A stretch of 64,000 nt of DNA from GWE2-51-13 sp942492825 (GTDB lineage Bacteria; Bacillota_I; Bacilli_A; Erysipelotrichales; Erysipelotrichaceae), in NCBI GenBank assembly GCA_942492825.1, contig OW818635.1, forward strand, positions 124,001 to 188,000, in the 5' to 3' direction. Positions 16,181 through 24,551 of this stretch are shown here, piece by piece. How positions within the stretch are numbered: position 1 is the first letter of the stretch; each line of letters opens with the position of its first letter. A model generated the notes under the pieces. It saw nothing but the letters and a program-made list of their open reading frames with translations. It made no database searches and was not told where the DNA came from. Position numbers and translations under genes: made by a program.

Positions 16181-16951
16181 ATGCTTTTAACCATCGATAT
16201 CGGAAATACCAATGTGGTTGCCGTGGTGTATGACGAAAACCGCACAAGACATTATACGCAACGTTTTGCGACGGTTAAACACGAAGCGGATGTGTTTTAT
16301 CGTTCTTGGATTCAAAGGGATCTTTTGCCCTTGTTAAATGAAAATAAAATCTCGTCCTATTGTTTAAGTTGCGTCGTACCTTCAATAACAACTACGGTCA
16401 TCGAAGCGCTTGAATCGGTTCTTAACATCAAAGGAATCAATCTGTCGACCCAAACGGTACCGGACTTCATCATCCATTTGGGCAAACCTTCCGAACTCGG
16501 AGCGGACTTCATCGCCACCAGTTTCGGCGCGATGGCGAAATATAGATTGCCGATCGTGTTGGCCGATTTAGGTTCAGCAACCAAGATCAGTGTGTTAAAT
16601 GCTCGTGGGGAATTTGAGGGAGGCATCATCAGCCCGGGGGTCGGCATCTCGATCGACGCGCTAAATCGATTCATCCCGCAATTGCCCGAAATCAAAATGG
16701 AAATTCCGACAAAAGTCATCGGCAGGGATACCGTGACTTCGATGCAATCCGGATGGTTGCATGGCACGATCGCGATGGTTGAAGGGTTGGCTGATAAAAT
16801 CGAGAAGGAAATCGGACAGAAAGCGACCCGCGTTTTGACCGGTGGCTACTCGATTGCCTTGCACGAAGGTTTTCCCGAATTCAACTTCGACGAGTACTTG
16901 TTGAATGAAGGATTGTTTGAAATCGATCGAAAGTACAACCCTGATCATTAG
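16181..16951 (+). CDS. coaX: Type III pantothenate kinase
   Basis: The 256-residue protein begins MLLTIDIGNTN, the phosphate-binding motif of the ASKHA fold. It continues with ADLGSATK and GGIISPGVGIS, the motifs of type III enzymes, and TGGYS near the end. It phosphorylates pantothenate in the first step of coenzyme A synthesis. Length is normal for the family. It follows gatD by 7 bases with an AAAGGAAAG ribosome site, so it is the last gene of the murT operon. No terminator is obvious directly after it before the tRNA. Confidence 0.93.
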   Translation: MLLTIDIGNTNVVAVVYDENRTRHYTQRFATVKHEADVFYRSWIQRDLLPLLNENKISSYCLSCVVPSITTTVIEALESVLNIKGINLSTQTVPDFIIHLGKPSELGADFIATSFGAMAKYRLPIVLADLGSATKISVLNARGEFEGGIISPGVGISIDALNRFIPQLPEIKMEIPTKVIGRDTVTSMQSGWLHGTIAMVEGLADKIEKEIGQKATRVLTGGYSIALHEGFPEFNFDEYLLNEGLFEIDRKYNPDH

Positions 16952-17045
16952 ACCGTATCATTGAAGGACGCGTCGAAATAGCGTTTTAGTCCTTTACAAA
17001 CACGCCTAAATCGTTTATTATTAGTACTGCTCACTGAGCATTAAT

Positions 17046-17123
17046 GGCGGTCGTGGCGAAGTTGGTTAACGCATCGGATTGTGGCTCCGACATTCGCGGG
17101 TTCGAGCCCCGTCGATCGCCCCA
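17046..17123 (+). tRNA. tRNA-His (GTG)
   Basis: The cloverleaf has anticodon GTG in a seven-base loop. The 7-bp acceptor stem pairs (one G-T), the extra G(-1) typical of tRNA-His faces discriminator C73, and CCA is encoded. Confidence 0.95.
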
Positions 17124-17135
17124 TTAAGTAAAAAC

Positions 17136-17158
17136 AAGGAACGAAGGTTCCTTTTTTT
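17136..17158 (+). terminator. Terminator after tRNA-His
   Basis: AAGGAAC and GTTCCTT form a stem with loop GAAG, followed by a run of T. Confidence 0.85.
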
Positions 17159-17240
17159 GCGTACACTTAAGAATCAAAAGACAACAATATTGTGAAATTC
17201 GCACATTCGTGGCATATCCTCACAAACTTACTGAAATAAA

Positions 17241-17255
17241 TTACATTCAATGTAA
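17241..17255. promoter_or_regulatory. Palindromic operator candidate upstream of opp
   Basis: TTACATTCAATGTAA is a perfect palindrome with one central base. It lies about 40 bases upstream of the oppA -35 element in the A+T-rich leader. A transcription factor site is likely; the protein is unknown. Confidence 0.4.
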
Positions 17256-17293
17256 ATATAATCATAATAGTGAAATTAATGTGAAAATAAATG

Positions 17294-17321
17294 TTGACAC
17301 TTTCTTTCAATAAAGTATAAT
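17294..17321 (+). promoter_or_regulatory. Promoter of the opp operon
   Basis: TTGACA (17294-17299), 16 bases, TATAAT (17316-17321): both hexamers are perfect. Transcription would start near 17328, just ahead of the AAGGAGAGG site of oppA. Confidence 0.85.
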
Positions 17322-17348
17322 AACACCATATTAAGGAGAGGAAGAAAC

Positions 17349-18965
17349 ATGAAACACCTTAAACGTATCTTACTCAGTTTGGTCATTTTGGTTCTTGCGG
17401 TAGGTTGTTCAACACCGAAAAACGATGTCGAACAAGTCCTTCGCATCGCGAAAGACAATGACGTAGCGTCGCTGGACACCAATGTGGCAACCGATGGTTT
17501 ATCCTTTGAAGTCATCAAGACGTTTACCGAAGGTTTGATGGAATATGACAAGGACGGAAACATTGTCGAAGGCGTCGCCACAAAATATGACGTATCGACC
17601 GACGGTACCGTGTACACCTTCACACTTCGCGATAACGCGAAATGGTCCAACGGCGACAAAGTCACCGCTGCCGACTTCGTCTTCAGCTGGAGACGCTTGG
17701 TCGATCCGGCGATGGCGACCGAATACTCCTACATGGCTGAAGCGATCATGATCAAGAACGCGACTGCCATCATCAAAGGCGAAAAACCGTTGACTGACTT
17801 AGGTGTTGTTGCGGTCAACGACACAACTTTGGAAGTTACCTTGGAAGCGGCCGTTCCGTATTTCATCCAATTGATGACCTTCCCGGTCTTCCATCCGCTC
17901 AATGAAAAATTCGTCACTGAAAAGGGCGATGCGTATGCGAAGAGCGCCGATGCTCTGATTTCCAACGGTCCGTGGACCGTGACGGAATGGACCGAAGGCA
18001 CCAAGATTCGCGTCGAAAAGAACGATACGTATTGGAACGCAGATGAAATCAACCTTGAAGCCATCGAGTTCCTCTTCATCAAAGACTACCAAACCGCAGC
18101 GTTATCGTTTGAAAACGGCGATGTCGACATCGCGAAGATCTCTTCCGACTTGGTCGACCGTTACAAAGACGACGATTTCTTCTACACCAACGAACTCGGG
18201 TACACCTGGTATGTCGCACCCAACCAATTGAACGATACCTTGAAGAACGAAAACCTGCGCTTAGCGTTGGCTCTCAGCTTCGATAAAGCCTACATCACCG
18301 ATACCATTCTGCATGACGGATCCAAAGTCGCCGATTACATCGTACCGGTCGGCTTGGCTACCGGACCGGACGGAAAAGACTTCCGTGACGGTGCCGACAC
18401 TTACTTATCCTTCGACAAAGCCAAAGCGTTGGAATATTGGAACGCCGCGAAGACCGAACTTGGCGTCACGTCGCTGACCTTGGAACTCTTGGTCGACGAT
18501 GCTGCCGATACCAAAGCCGTCGCTGAATTCCTACAGACCGAATGGAAGACCAATTTACCGGGCTTGACTGTCACGATCCAAGTCCAACCGAAGAAAAACC
18601 GTCTCCAACTCATGCGTGACGGGACTTTCCAACTTGGTTTGACCCGTTGGGGACCCGATTACGCCGACCCGTTCACCTACTTGGGCGATTTGTTCCAGAC
18701 GGGTGTCAACTACAACTATGGACGTTTCTCGGATGCTGAATACGACGCATTGATCCAGACCACGGCTCCGGGCGGATCCTTATCCACCAAGGCGCAAGAA
18801 CGCTGGGATGCATTGCATGAAGCGGAAGCCGTTCTCCTTGAACAAGCAGGCATCTTGCCGGCATGGCAATCCGGGGAAGCGTTATTGATCAACACGAAAG
18901 TTACCGGCTTCGAATATCATGTCGTCGGACAACCTTCTTACCGCAACGTCGTTATCGCAGAATAG
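17349..18965 (+). CDS. oppA: Oligopeptide ABC transporter, substrate-binding lipoprotein
   Basis: The 538-residue protein has a lipoprotein signal ending in the lipobox AVGCS (Cys near residue 23), then a family 5 solute-binding domain. Typical features are DPAMATEYSY, ISNGPWTVTEW and RWGPDYADPFTYL. It would be anchored outside the membrane and deliver peptides to OppBC. The strong promoter just upstream and the stem-loop after it are consistent with the binding protein being made in excess over the rest of the operon. The AAGGAGAGG site before ATG 17349 decides the start. Confidence 0.93.
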   Translation: MKHLKRILLSLVILVLAVGCSTPKNDVEQVLRIAKDNDVASLDTNVATDGLSFEVIKTFTEGLMEYDKDGNIVEGVATKYDVSTDGTVYTFTLRDNAKWSNGDKVTAADFVFSWRRLVDPAMATEYSYMAEAIMIKNATAIIKGEKPLTDLGVVAVNDTTLEVTLEAAVPYFIQLMTFPVFHPLNEKFVTEKGDAYAKSADALISNGPWTVTEWTEGTKIRVEKNDTYWNADEINLEAIEFLFIKDYQTAALSFENGDVDIAKISSDLVDRYKDDDFFYTNELGYTWYVAPNQLNDTLKNENLRLALALSFDKAYITDTILHDGSKVADYIVPVGLATGPDGKDFRDGADTYLSFDKAKALEYWNAAKTELGVTSLTLELLVDDAADTKAVAEFLQTEWKTNLPGLTVTIQVQPKKNRLQLMRDGTFQLGLTRWGPDYADPFTYLGDLFQTGVNYNYGRFSDAEYDALIQTTAPGGSLSTKAQERWDALHEAEAVLLEQAGILPAWQSGEALLINTKVTGFEYHVVGQPSYRNVVIAE

Positions 18966-18984
18966 CAGACAATCCGATCGCTGT

Positions 18985-19020
18985 GAGGAAACCTCCGCTT
19001 CAGGCGCTGGTTTCCTCTTC
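18985..19020 (+). terminator. Stem-loop between oppA and oppB
   Basis: GAGGAAACC (18985-18993) pairs with GGTTTCCTC (19009-19017), followed by only a short T-rich tail. It probably acts as a leaky terminator or protects the oppA message, allowing less oppBCDF. Confidence 0.55.
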
Positions 19021-19038
19021 GTTTAGAGAGGTGGCACC

Positions 19039-19974
19039 ATGGCAAAATACATTGCGAAACGGATTCTATTATCGCTGGTTACCCTCTTTGTAATCTTGTT
19101 CATTCTTTTCATGCTCCTACAATTCATGCCCGGTAGTCCGTTCAATGATGAAAAGTTGACGGCCGCCCAACAAGCGGTGCTGATGGCGAAATACGGATTG
19201 GACAAACCGTTCTTCGAAAGATTCTGGATCTATCTACAGAATGTCGTCCTACGCGGTGATTTCGGTATTTCCTACGCCATCAAAAAAGATATGCTGGTGT
19301 CAGGTATCGTTATGTCCCGATTGGGAACGTCGGTCCGCATCGGCTTACAAGCCTTGTTGCTGGGAACAAGTTTAGGCGTCGTGTTCGGAGTGATCTCAGG
19401 CGCGAAGCGGAACACGTGGATGGATTCTTTGGCGACCGTGGCAGCGGTAATCGGCGTCAGTATTCCCTCGTATGTTCTGGCTTTGGTGCTGAGTTTCGTA
19501 CTCGGTTACAAATTCCGCATCTTCGATATCACTTATAAAGTGGATCAACCCTTATGGTCATCCATTCTTCCGACGATCGCGCTATCGTTCTTCGTCATGG
19601 CGCAGACGACCCGTTTCTTACGAACCGAACTCATCGAAGTGTTGGGGTCGGATTATATCAAATTGGTCGACGCCAAAGGTGTCAAACGATTTCGCGTCAT
19701 CATGCGTCACGGCTTACGTAACGCACTGATCTCGGTCGTCACGATTCTCGGTCCGTTGACTGTAAACTTGATGACAGGATCCTTGGTCGTCGAACGGGTT
19801 TACGGTATCCCCGGAATCGGCAGTCTATTGGTCGAAGGGATCCAAGTCAACGACTACAATATCATCGTCATGATCGCGTTTGTTTATAGCGCGCTCTACA
19901 TCTTTGTCAACTTGATCGTGGATGTTTTGTATGGCGTCATCGATCCGCGTATCCGGGTCGCCAAAGGAGGGTAA
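19039..19974 (+). CDS. oppB: Oligopeptide ABC transporter permease OppB
   Basis: The 311-residue protein has an N-terminal helix starting MAKYIAKRILLSL, the usual OppB/DppB beginning. Five more membrane segments follow, with the EAA-type loop near residues 210-230 that contacts the ATPases. It pairs with OppC to form the peptide channel. The ATG follows AGAGAGGTGG. It ends 2 bases before oppC, so both are co-translated. Length and topology are normal. Confidence 0.92.
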   Translation: MAKYIAKRILLSLVTLFVILFILFMLLQFMPGSPFNDEKLTAAQQAVLMAKYGLDKPFFERFWIYLQNVVLRGDFGISYAIKKDMLVSGIVMSRLGTSVRIGLQALLLGTSLGVVFGVISGAKRNTWMDSLATVAAVIGVSIPSYVLALVLSFVLGYKFRIFDITYKVDQPLWSSILPTIALSFFVMAQTTRFLRTELIEVLGSDYIKLVDAKGVKRFRVIMRHGLRNALISVVTILGPLTVNLMTGSLVVERVYGIPGIGSLLVEGIQVNDYNIIVMIAFVYSALYIFVNLIVDVLYGVIDPRIRVAKGG

Positions 19975-19975
19975 C

Positions 19976-20977
19976 ATGAGCGAATTCAACCAAAAACAGT
20001 TCGAACGTGTCGGTCTCCGCGAATCGAAACAACAGGAAATGTTAGTCGGCGCAAGTACGCCGTTTCTAAAAGACGCATGGCGTCGCTTTGCGAAAAACAA
20101 AGGAGCTTTGATCGGTTTGATCGCCATCATTGTCATCTTGTTCTTCGCCTTGTTCGGACCATATCTCAATCAACATGCCTACAATGTCTTGGATAAAATC
20201 CACGTCAATCTTCCGCCGCGTATCCCGTTTCTTGAAAAACTCGGGATCTTCAACGGATCGGAAAGCGGCTATAACCCCTATATCGAAAAAGGCTTCACTG
20301 AATATTTCTGGTTTGGTACCGATGTCCTTGGACGCGACCTTTGGGACCGTGTCTGGATGGGAACCCGCATCAGCTTCTACATCGCTTTGGTCGCGGTCGG
20401 CATCGACATGTTGATCGGGATCGGCTACGGCATGATCTCCGGCTATTTCGGCGGGAAAGTCGACATGGTCATGCAACGCATCGTTGAGATCCTCTCGGGG
20501 ATCCCCAACCTGGTCGTCGTGACGCTCTTCGTGTTGGTCCTTAAACCTGGACTTGTCTCCATTATCCTTGCCTTGATGATCACCGGTTGGATTTCCATGA
20601 GCCGGATCGTCCGATCGCAAGTGCTTAAAATGAAAGAACATGAATTCATCTTGGCCGCGCGAACGTTAGGCGCCAATTCCTTTGTCATCTTGTTTAAAGA
20701 ACTTTTACCCAACATAATCGGGCAAATCATCGTCATGACCATGTTCTCCATTCCCAACGCGATCTTCTACGAATCGTTTTTAGCATTCGTGGGTTTGGGT
20801 TTACAACCCCCGTTGGCATCCTTGGGCGTTTTGATCGCGGACGGTTACCGTGCGATGATCACCCACCCCCATTTGGTTATCTTCCCGACCGTCGTATTAT
20901 CCGTGTTAATGTTGAGCTTCAACTTGATCGCCGATGGCTTACGCGACGCTTTCGACCCGAAAATGAAAGGATTCTAA
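19976..20977 (+). CDS. oppC: Oligopeptide ABC transporter permease OppC
   Basis: I chose ATG 19976, which follows AAAGGAGGG and gives 333 residues; the frame is open further upstream but overlaps oppB. The OppC N-terminal cytoplasmic part precedes a first helix near residues 43-63. The signature FGTDVLGRDLWDRV appears mid-protein, then the EAA loop and the terminal DGLRDAFDPKM typical of OppC/DppC. It forms the membrane channel with OppB. Confidence 0.92.
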   Translation: MSEFNQKQFERVGLRESKQQEMLVGASTPFLKDAWRRFAKNKGALIGLIAIIVILFFALFGPYLNQHAYNVLDKIHVNLPPRIPFLEKLGIFNGSESGYNPYIEKGFTEYFWFGTDVLGRDLWDRVWMGTRISFYIALVAVGIDMLIGIGYGMISGYFGGKVDMVMQRIVEILSGIPNLVVVTLFVLVLKPGLVSIILALMITGWISMSRIVRSQVLKMKEHEFILAARTLGANSFVILFKELLPNIIGQIIVMTMFSIPNAIFYESFLAFVGLGLQPPLASLGVLIADGYRAMITHPHLVIFPTVVLSVLMLSFNLIADGLRDAFDPKMKGF

Positions 20978-20987
20978 GGTGAACACG

Positions 20988-22067
20988 ATGGAAAAAGAAC
21001 GCATCTTGGAAGTAAATCATCTGGATTTATCCTTTCGCTTGGGATCGGAAGTCAACCATGTCATTCGTGATATCAGTTTCCATGTCAATAAAGGCGAAAC
21101 CTTGGCTATCGTCGGCGAATCCGGATCCGGCAAGTCCGTCACCACCAAAGCGATTTTGGGGATGATCGATGATAACGGAACCTTAAGCAACGGCGAAATC
21201 CTGTTTCGTTTCGGTAAAGAAGGCAGTGTCGACGAAATCGTCGATCTTGCGAAGAAAAACAGGAAATTCATGCAGCAGAATATCCGCGGTTCACGGATCG
21301 CCATCATTTTCCAAGATCCCATGACATCGCTGGATCCGACTATGACGATCGGCAAGCAAATCATGGAAAGTATGTTGGAACACAAGAAAGTCGTATCGAA
21401 AAAAGAAGCGATGAAGAAAACGATCGAACTCTTGGATTTGGTCGGGATCGAACAACCCGAAAAGCGGGTCAAACAATATCCGCATCAACTTTCAGGTGGA
21501 ATGCGACAGCGGGTCGTCATCGCGATCGCGCTAGCTTGCGAACCTGATTTGTTGATTGCGGACGAACCGACCACGGCCTTGGATGTCACGATCCAATCGC
21601 AAATCTTGGAGTTGATCAAAGACCTTCAAAAGAAAACCGGTGTTTCGATCATTTTCATCACCCATGACTTAGGGGTGGTCGCCAATGTCGCCGACCGCGT
21701 CGCGGTCATGTACGCCGGTAAAATCATCGAAGAAGGATTGGCGTCGGAAATCTATTACGATCCGCGTCATCCGTATACCTGGGGTCTTCTCTCCAGTATT
21801 CCTTCCATGGAAGGACAGGATGAGGAAATCTATTCCATCCCCGGATCCCCGCCCAATCTAATCGATCCGCCCAAAGGAGACGCGTTCGCGTATCGGAGCG
21901 AATATGCGCTTGAGATCGATTTCGAAAAACAACCCCCGATGTTTAGAATCAGCGACACACATTTCTGTGCCAGTTGGCTTCTTCATCCGATGGCGCCGAA
22001 ACTTGAAATGCCGGTGGTTTTAGCCAAGCGGATCGCAGCGTTTCGTGAAAGGAGGATCGAGCGATGA
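20988..22067 (+). CDS. oppD: Oligopeptide ABC transporter ATPase OppD
   Basis: The ATG at 20988 sits 6 bases after AAGGTG; a GTG at 20979 is less likely. The product is about 359 residues, with Walker A GESGSGKSV, signature LSGGMRQR and Walker B LLIADEPTTALD. The C-terminal extension (YDPRHPYTWGLL, GSPPNLIDPPKGDAFAYR) is typical of OppD/DppD, but the iron-sulfur Cys cluster often seen there is reduced to a single Cys. The stop overlaps the oppF start (ATGA). Confidence 0.92.
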   Translation: MEKERILEVNHLDLSFRLGSEVNHVIRDISFHVNKGETLAIVGESGSGKSVTTKAILGMIDDNGTLSNGEILFRFGKEGSVDEIVDLAKKNRKFMQQNIRGSRIAIIFQDPMTSLDPTMTIGKQIMESMLEHKKVVSKKEAMKKTIELLDLVGIEQPEKRVKQYPHQLSGGMRQRVVIAIALACEPDLLIADEPTTALDVTIQSQILELIKDLQKKTGVSIIFITHDLGVVANVADRVAVMYAGKIIEEGLASEIYYDPRHPYTWGLLSSIPSMEGQDEEIYSIPGSPPNLIDPPKGDAFAYRSEYALEIDFEKQPPMFRISDTHFCASWLLHPMAPKLEMPVVLAKRIAAFRERRIER

Positions 22068-23005
22068 GTACCAAAGTACTTCTTGAAGTCAATCATCTCT
22101 CGCAGTTCTTCCGTATCGATCGTCACACGACGATTCGTGCCGTAGATGATGTTTCATTCCATATCAACGAAGGGGAAACCTTCAGCGTGGTCGGTGAATC
22201 CGGTTCCGGTAAGTCGACCTTAGGACGCTCGTTGATTCGTATCTATGATGCGCGAAGCGGCGAAGTGAATTTTATGGGGAAGAAGATCGGCGGGAAACTC
22301 GATCCGCAGACCAAGAAGTTTTTAAGGAAGAATATGCAGATGATTTTCCAGGATCCCATGGCTTCGTTGAATCCGCGGAAAAAAGTGTTGGACGCGGTCG
22401 CATTCGGCCTGGATATCAACCATCTGGCCGGGAATCGTTCTCAACGTGCGCAGAAAGTCGTCGATGTGTTGAAATCAGTCGGCTTAAGCGAAGACCATCT
22501 CAAACGTTATCCGCATCAGTTCTCCGGCGGGCAACGCCAACGCATCGGTGTGGCACGTGCATTGATCATGGAACCCCGTTTTATCATCTGCGACGAAATC
22601 ATTTCCGCTCTGGACGTATCCATTCAGGCGCAAGTCATCAATCTCATGAAGCGCCTACAAAAAGAACATGGCTTAACCTATATGTTTATCGCCCATGACT
22701 TGTCGATGGTTCGATATATCTCCGACCGTGTCGCCGTCATGCATTTAGGACACATCGTCGAAATGGGTACGGTGGAGGATATCTATGACAATGCCATCCA
22801 TCCGTATACCCGATCACTTCTATCGGCGATTCCGCATCCGGATCCCGATGCGGAGAAGGATCGCAAACGATTTGTTTATATCAAAGGCGGTGTCGATTAT
22901 AACATCGGCACGATCCGTCAACTGACCGACACCCATTCCATCTTAGCTACCGATGAAGAGTTCTCGTTGTGGAAACAAAACGATTATTCTCTGTTCCTGA
23001 AGTAA
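22064..23005 (+). CDS. oppF: Oligopeptide ABC transporter ATPase OppF
   Basis: The 313-residue ATPase has Walker A GESGSGKST, signature FSGGQRQR and a Walker B region reading ICDEIISALD, where the usual E-P is E-I. It partners OppD to power peptide import. The start overlaps the oppD stop, with AAAGGAGG upstream. The last gene of the operon, it is followed by a strong hairpin shared with the convergent gene. Confidence 0.92.
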   Translation: MSTKVLLEVNHLSQFFRIDRHTTIRAVDDVSFHINEGETFSVVGESGSGKSTLGRSLIRIYDARSGEVNFMGKKIGGKLDPQTKKFLRKNMQMIFQDPMASLNPRKKVLDAVAFGLDINHLAGNRSQRAQKVVDVLKSVGLSEDHLKRYPHQFSGGQRQRIGVARALIMEPRFIICDEIISALDVSIQAQVINLMKRLQKEHGLTYMFIAHDLSMVRYISDRVAVMHLGHIVEMGTVEDIYDNAIHPYTRSLLSAIPHPDPDAEKDRKRFVYIKGGVDYNIGTIRQLTDTHSILATDEEFSLWKQNDYSLFLK

Positions 23006-23046
23006 TTGCGTCCTCCTGACGATACTTGGACCGGTAGGCTAAAGTC

Positions 23047-23080
23047 GAAAGCACCCGTTACCGCCGGGTGCTTTCTTTTA
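23047..23080. terminator. Bidirectional terminator between oppF and the hydrolase
   Basis: GAAAGCACCCG pairs with CGGGTGCTTTC, followed by TTTTA on the plus strand. On the minus strand the stem overlaps the hydrolase stop codon. Confidence 0.8.
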
Positions 23081-23783
23081 CGATTTCCTGTTTGAAGAAG
23101 CTATGCATGATATGTAAGACATCCGCATTCAACCCGGCTTCATCCAAAATCCGATGCGGTACGTTTTGAAGCACCAACATCAATTTATCCGGTGATTTCA
23201 ACCGAGCATACGCATTCTCACTGCTTCGAATCGGAATCACCTCATCCGCACTCCCATGAAGGAAGAGTACCGGACAGAACACCTGTTCGATCGAATCCTT
23301 GCCTAGATTGACCACTTCTTTGAATACGTTCGATAAATGATCGGGCAAGGAAAGGGCGGGATCCGTCTTTTCGTTTCGCTTGATCACATTACGCGCAAGA
23401 TCCTCCACTTTGCCTAACACCGCTTTTAACGTGATATATTCAAACGCCGGTGCTAAGAGAACCAAACGTTCGACCGGATAAAGGGAAGCGAGCTTACTCG
23501 CGATCACACCGCCCATTGAGAATCCGACGAGCCAAACGCGTTCATTTTGTTCGATAAGTTGTTTTAACTCTACTTCGGCACGGGATATCCATTGATTCGC
23601 ATCGATATCCGTCTCATCATTCGGATCGAATAAAGCCGGAATGACTACGCGATATCCCTCGTTTTCGAAGTATCTTTTTAACGGATTGTATTCGTGGATC
23701 CTACGTATCCCAAACCCATGGATACAAAGCAACACCGGAGATTTCTTTACCTCAGGCGCAAACCATTGTTTCAACCACTTCAT
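23058..23783 (-). CDS. Alpha/beta hydrolase, carboxylesterase or monoacylglycerol lipase-like
   Basis: The 241-residue protein has the alpha/beta hydrolase layout: HGFG oxyanion turn near residue 23, nucleophile elbow GFSMGG, acid in GSADEVIP and base in PHRIL. These fit small esterases of the Est30/serine aminopeptidase type acting on short acyl esters or monoglycerides. No signal peptide is present, so it is cytoplasmic. It stands alone, divergent from pduL, and ends inside the shared terminator. Confidence 0.8.
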   Translation of the reverse strand: MKWLKQWFAPEVKKSPVLLCIHGFGIRRIHEYNPLKRYFENEGYRVVIPALFDPNDETDIDANQWISRAEVELKQLIEQNERVWLVGFSMGGVIASKLASLYPVERLVLLAPAFEYITLKAVLGKVEDLARNVIKRNEKTDPALSLPDHLSNVFKEVVNLGKDSIEQVFCPVLFLHGSADEVIPIRSSENAYARLKSPDKLMLVLQNVPHRILDEAGLNADVLHIMHSFFKQEIVKESTRR

Positions 23784-23884
23784 TGACTCACCCCGCAGTC
23801 TACTTCTACTATACCTTTTTTTCTGTATTTATCCACCTGTCCACCGTAATAATCTCTTTACGTATGTGAATATTCTCGTCAAAC

Positions 23885-23913
23885 TTGCGTTATGGTCGGC
23901 ACTTCACTATAAT
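23885..23913 (+). promoter_or_regulatory. Promoter of pduL
   Basis: TTGCGT (23885-23890), 17 bases, perfect TATAAT (23908-23913), about 25 bases ahead of the pduL start. Confidence 0.65.
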
Positions 23914-23937
23914 AGAACCGTGAAAAGAGGAAGAGTC

Positions 23938-24516
23938 ATGGAAAAAGAAAAAGTATTGGTGGAAGTCTCCGCCCGTCACGTCCACGTCACCCAAGCCGAT
24001 CTTGAAACGCTGTTTGGGGAAGGATATGCCTTAACCATTAAAAAAATGCTGTCGCAACCGGGACAATATGCCGCTGAAGAACGCGTCGACCTTGTCGGAC
24101 CGAAAGGTTCCTTCAAAAACGTCGTCATCCTTGGTCCGGTACGTCCCGCGACCCAAGTCGAAGTCTCGCTGACCGATGCGCGCGCCTTAGGTGTCAACGC
24201 ATTGATCCGTGAATCCGGTTTGATCGACGGAACCAACGGTTGCACGATCGTCGGACCGAAAGGGCAGGTCGAATTGACCAACGGTGTCATCGCCGCGAAG
24301 CGTCACATTCATTTGACGCCTAAAACCGCAAGCTACTATCAGGTTTCTGACAAACAAATCGTCAGCGTCAAAGTCGAGACGGAAAACCGGTCGACGATCT
24401 TCGGCGATGTGGTCATCCGTGTAAGCGAAAAGTTCGCGCCGGCGATGCATATCGATACTGATGAAGCCAACGCCGCCGGAATCGTCGGCAGTGCGTTGGG
24501 AGAAGTACTTGTCTAA
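23938..24516 (+). CDS. pduL: Phosphate propanoyltransferase / phosphotransacylase, PduL type
   Basis: I chose ATG 23938, which follows AAGAGGAAGAG and the promoter; the frame runs far upstream without a gene. The 192-residue protein has two beta-barrel domains with the zinc ligands of PduL, RHVHVT near the N-terminus and KRHIHLT in the second half. It interconverts acyl-CoA and acyl phosphate for substrate-level ATP formation. No microcompartment shell or diol dehydratase genes are nearby and there is no encapsulation peptide, so it probably serves as the housekeeping acetate-type enzyme in place of Pta. Confidence 0.9.
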   Translation: MEKEKVLVEVSARHVHVTQADLETLFGEGYALTIKKMLSQPGQYAAEERVDLVGPKGSFKNVVILGPVRPATQVEVSLTDARALGVNALIRESGLIDGTNGCTIVGPKGQVELTNGVIAAKRHIHLTPKTASYYQVSDKQIVSVKVETENRSTIFGDVVIRVSEKFAPAMHIDTDEANAAGIVGSALGEVLV

Positions 24517-24537
24517 AGCCGTTTCCACGGCTTTTTT
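24515..24537 (+). terminator. Terminator after pduL
   Basis: AAGCCGT and ACGGCTT form a stem with a 4-base loop followed by TTTT. Confidence 0.75.
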
Positions 24538-24551
24538 CACGGAGGTGAACC

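Noticed and set aside
20066..20641. 191-codon frame on the minus strand inside oppC
   Set aside because: It is a shadow of the well supported oppC, rich in Asp/His of the kind antisense frames give, with no ribosome site.
23641..23937. Extended start of pduL
   Set aside because: The extra 99 codons overlap the divergent hydrolase gene and the pduL promoter.
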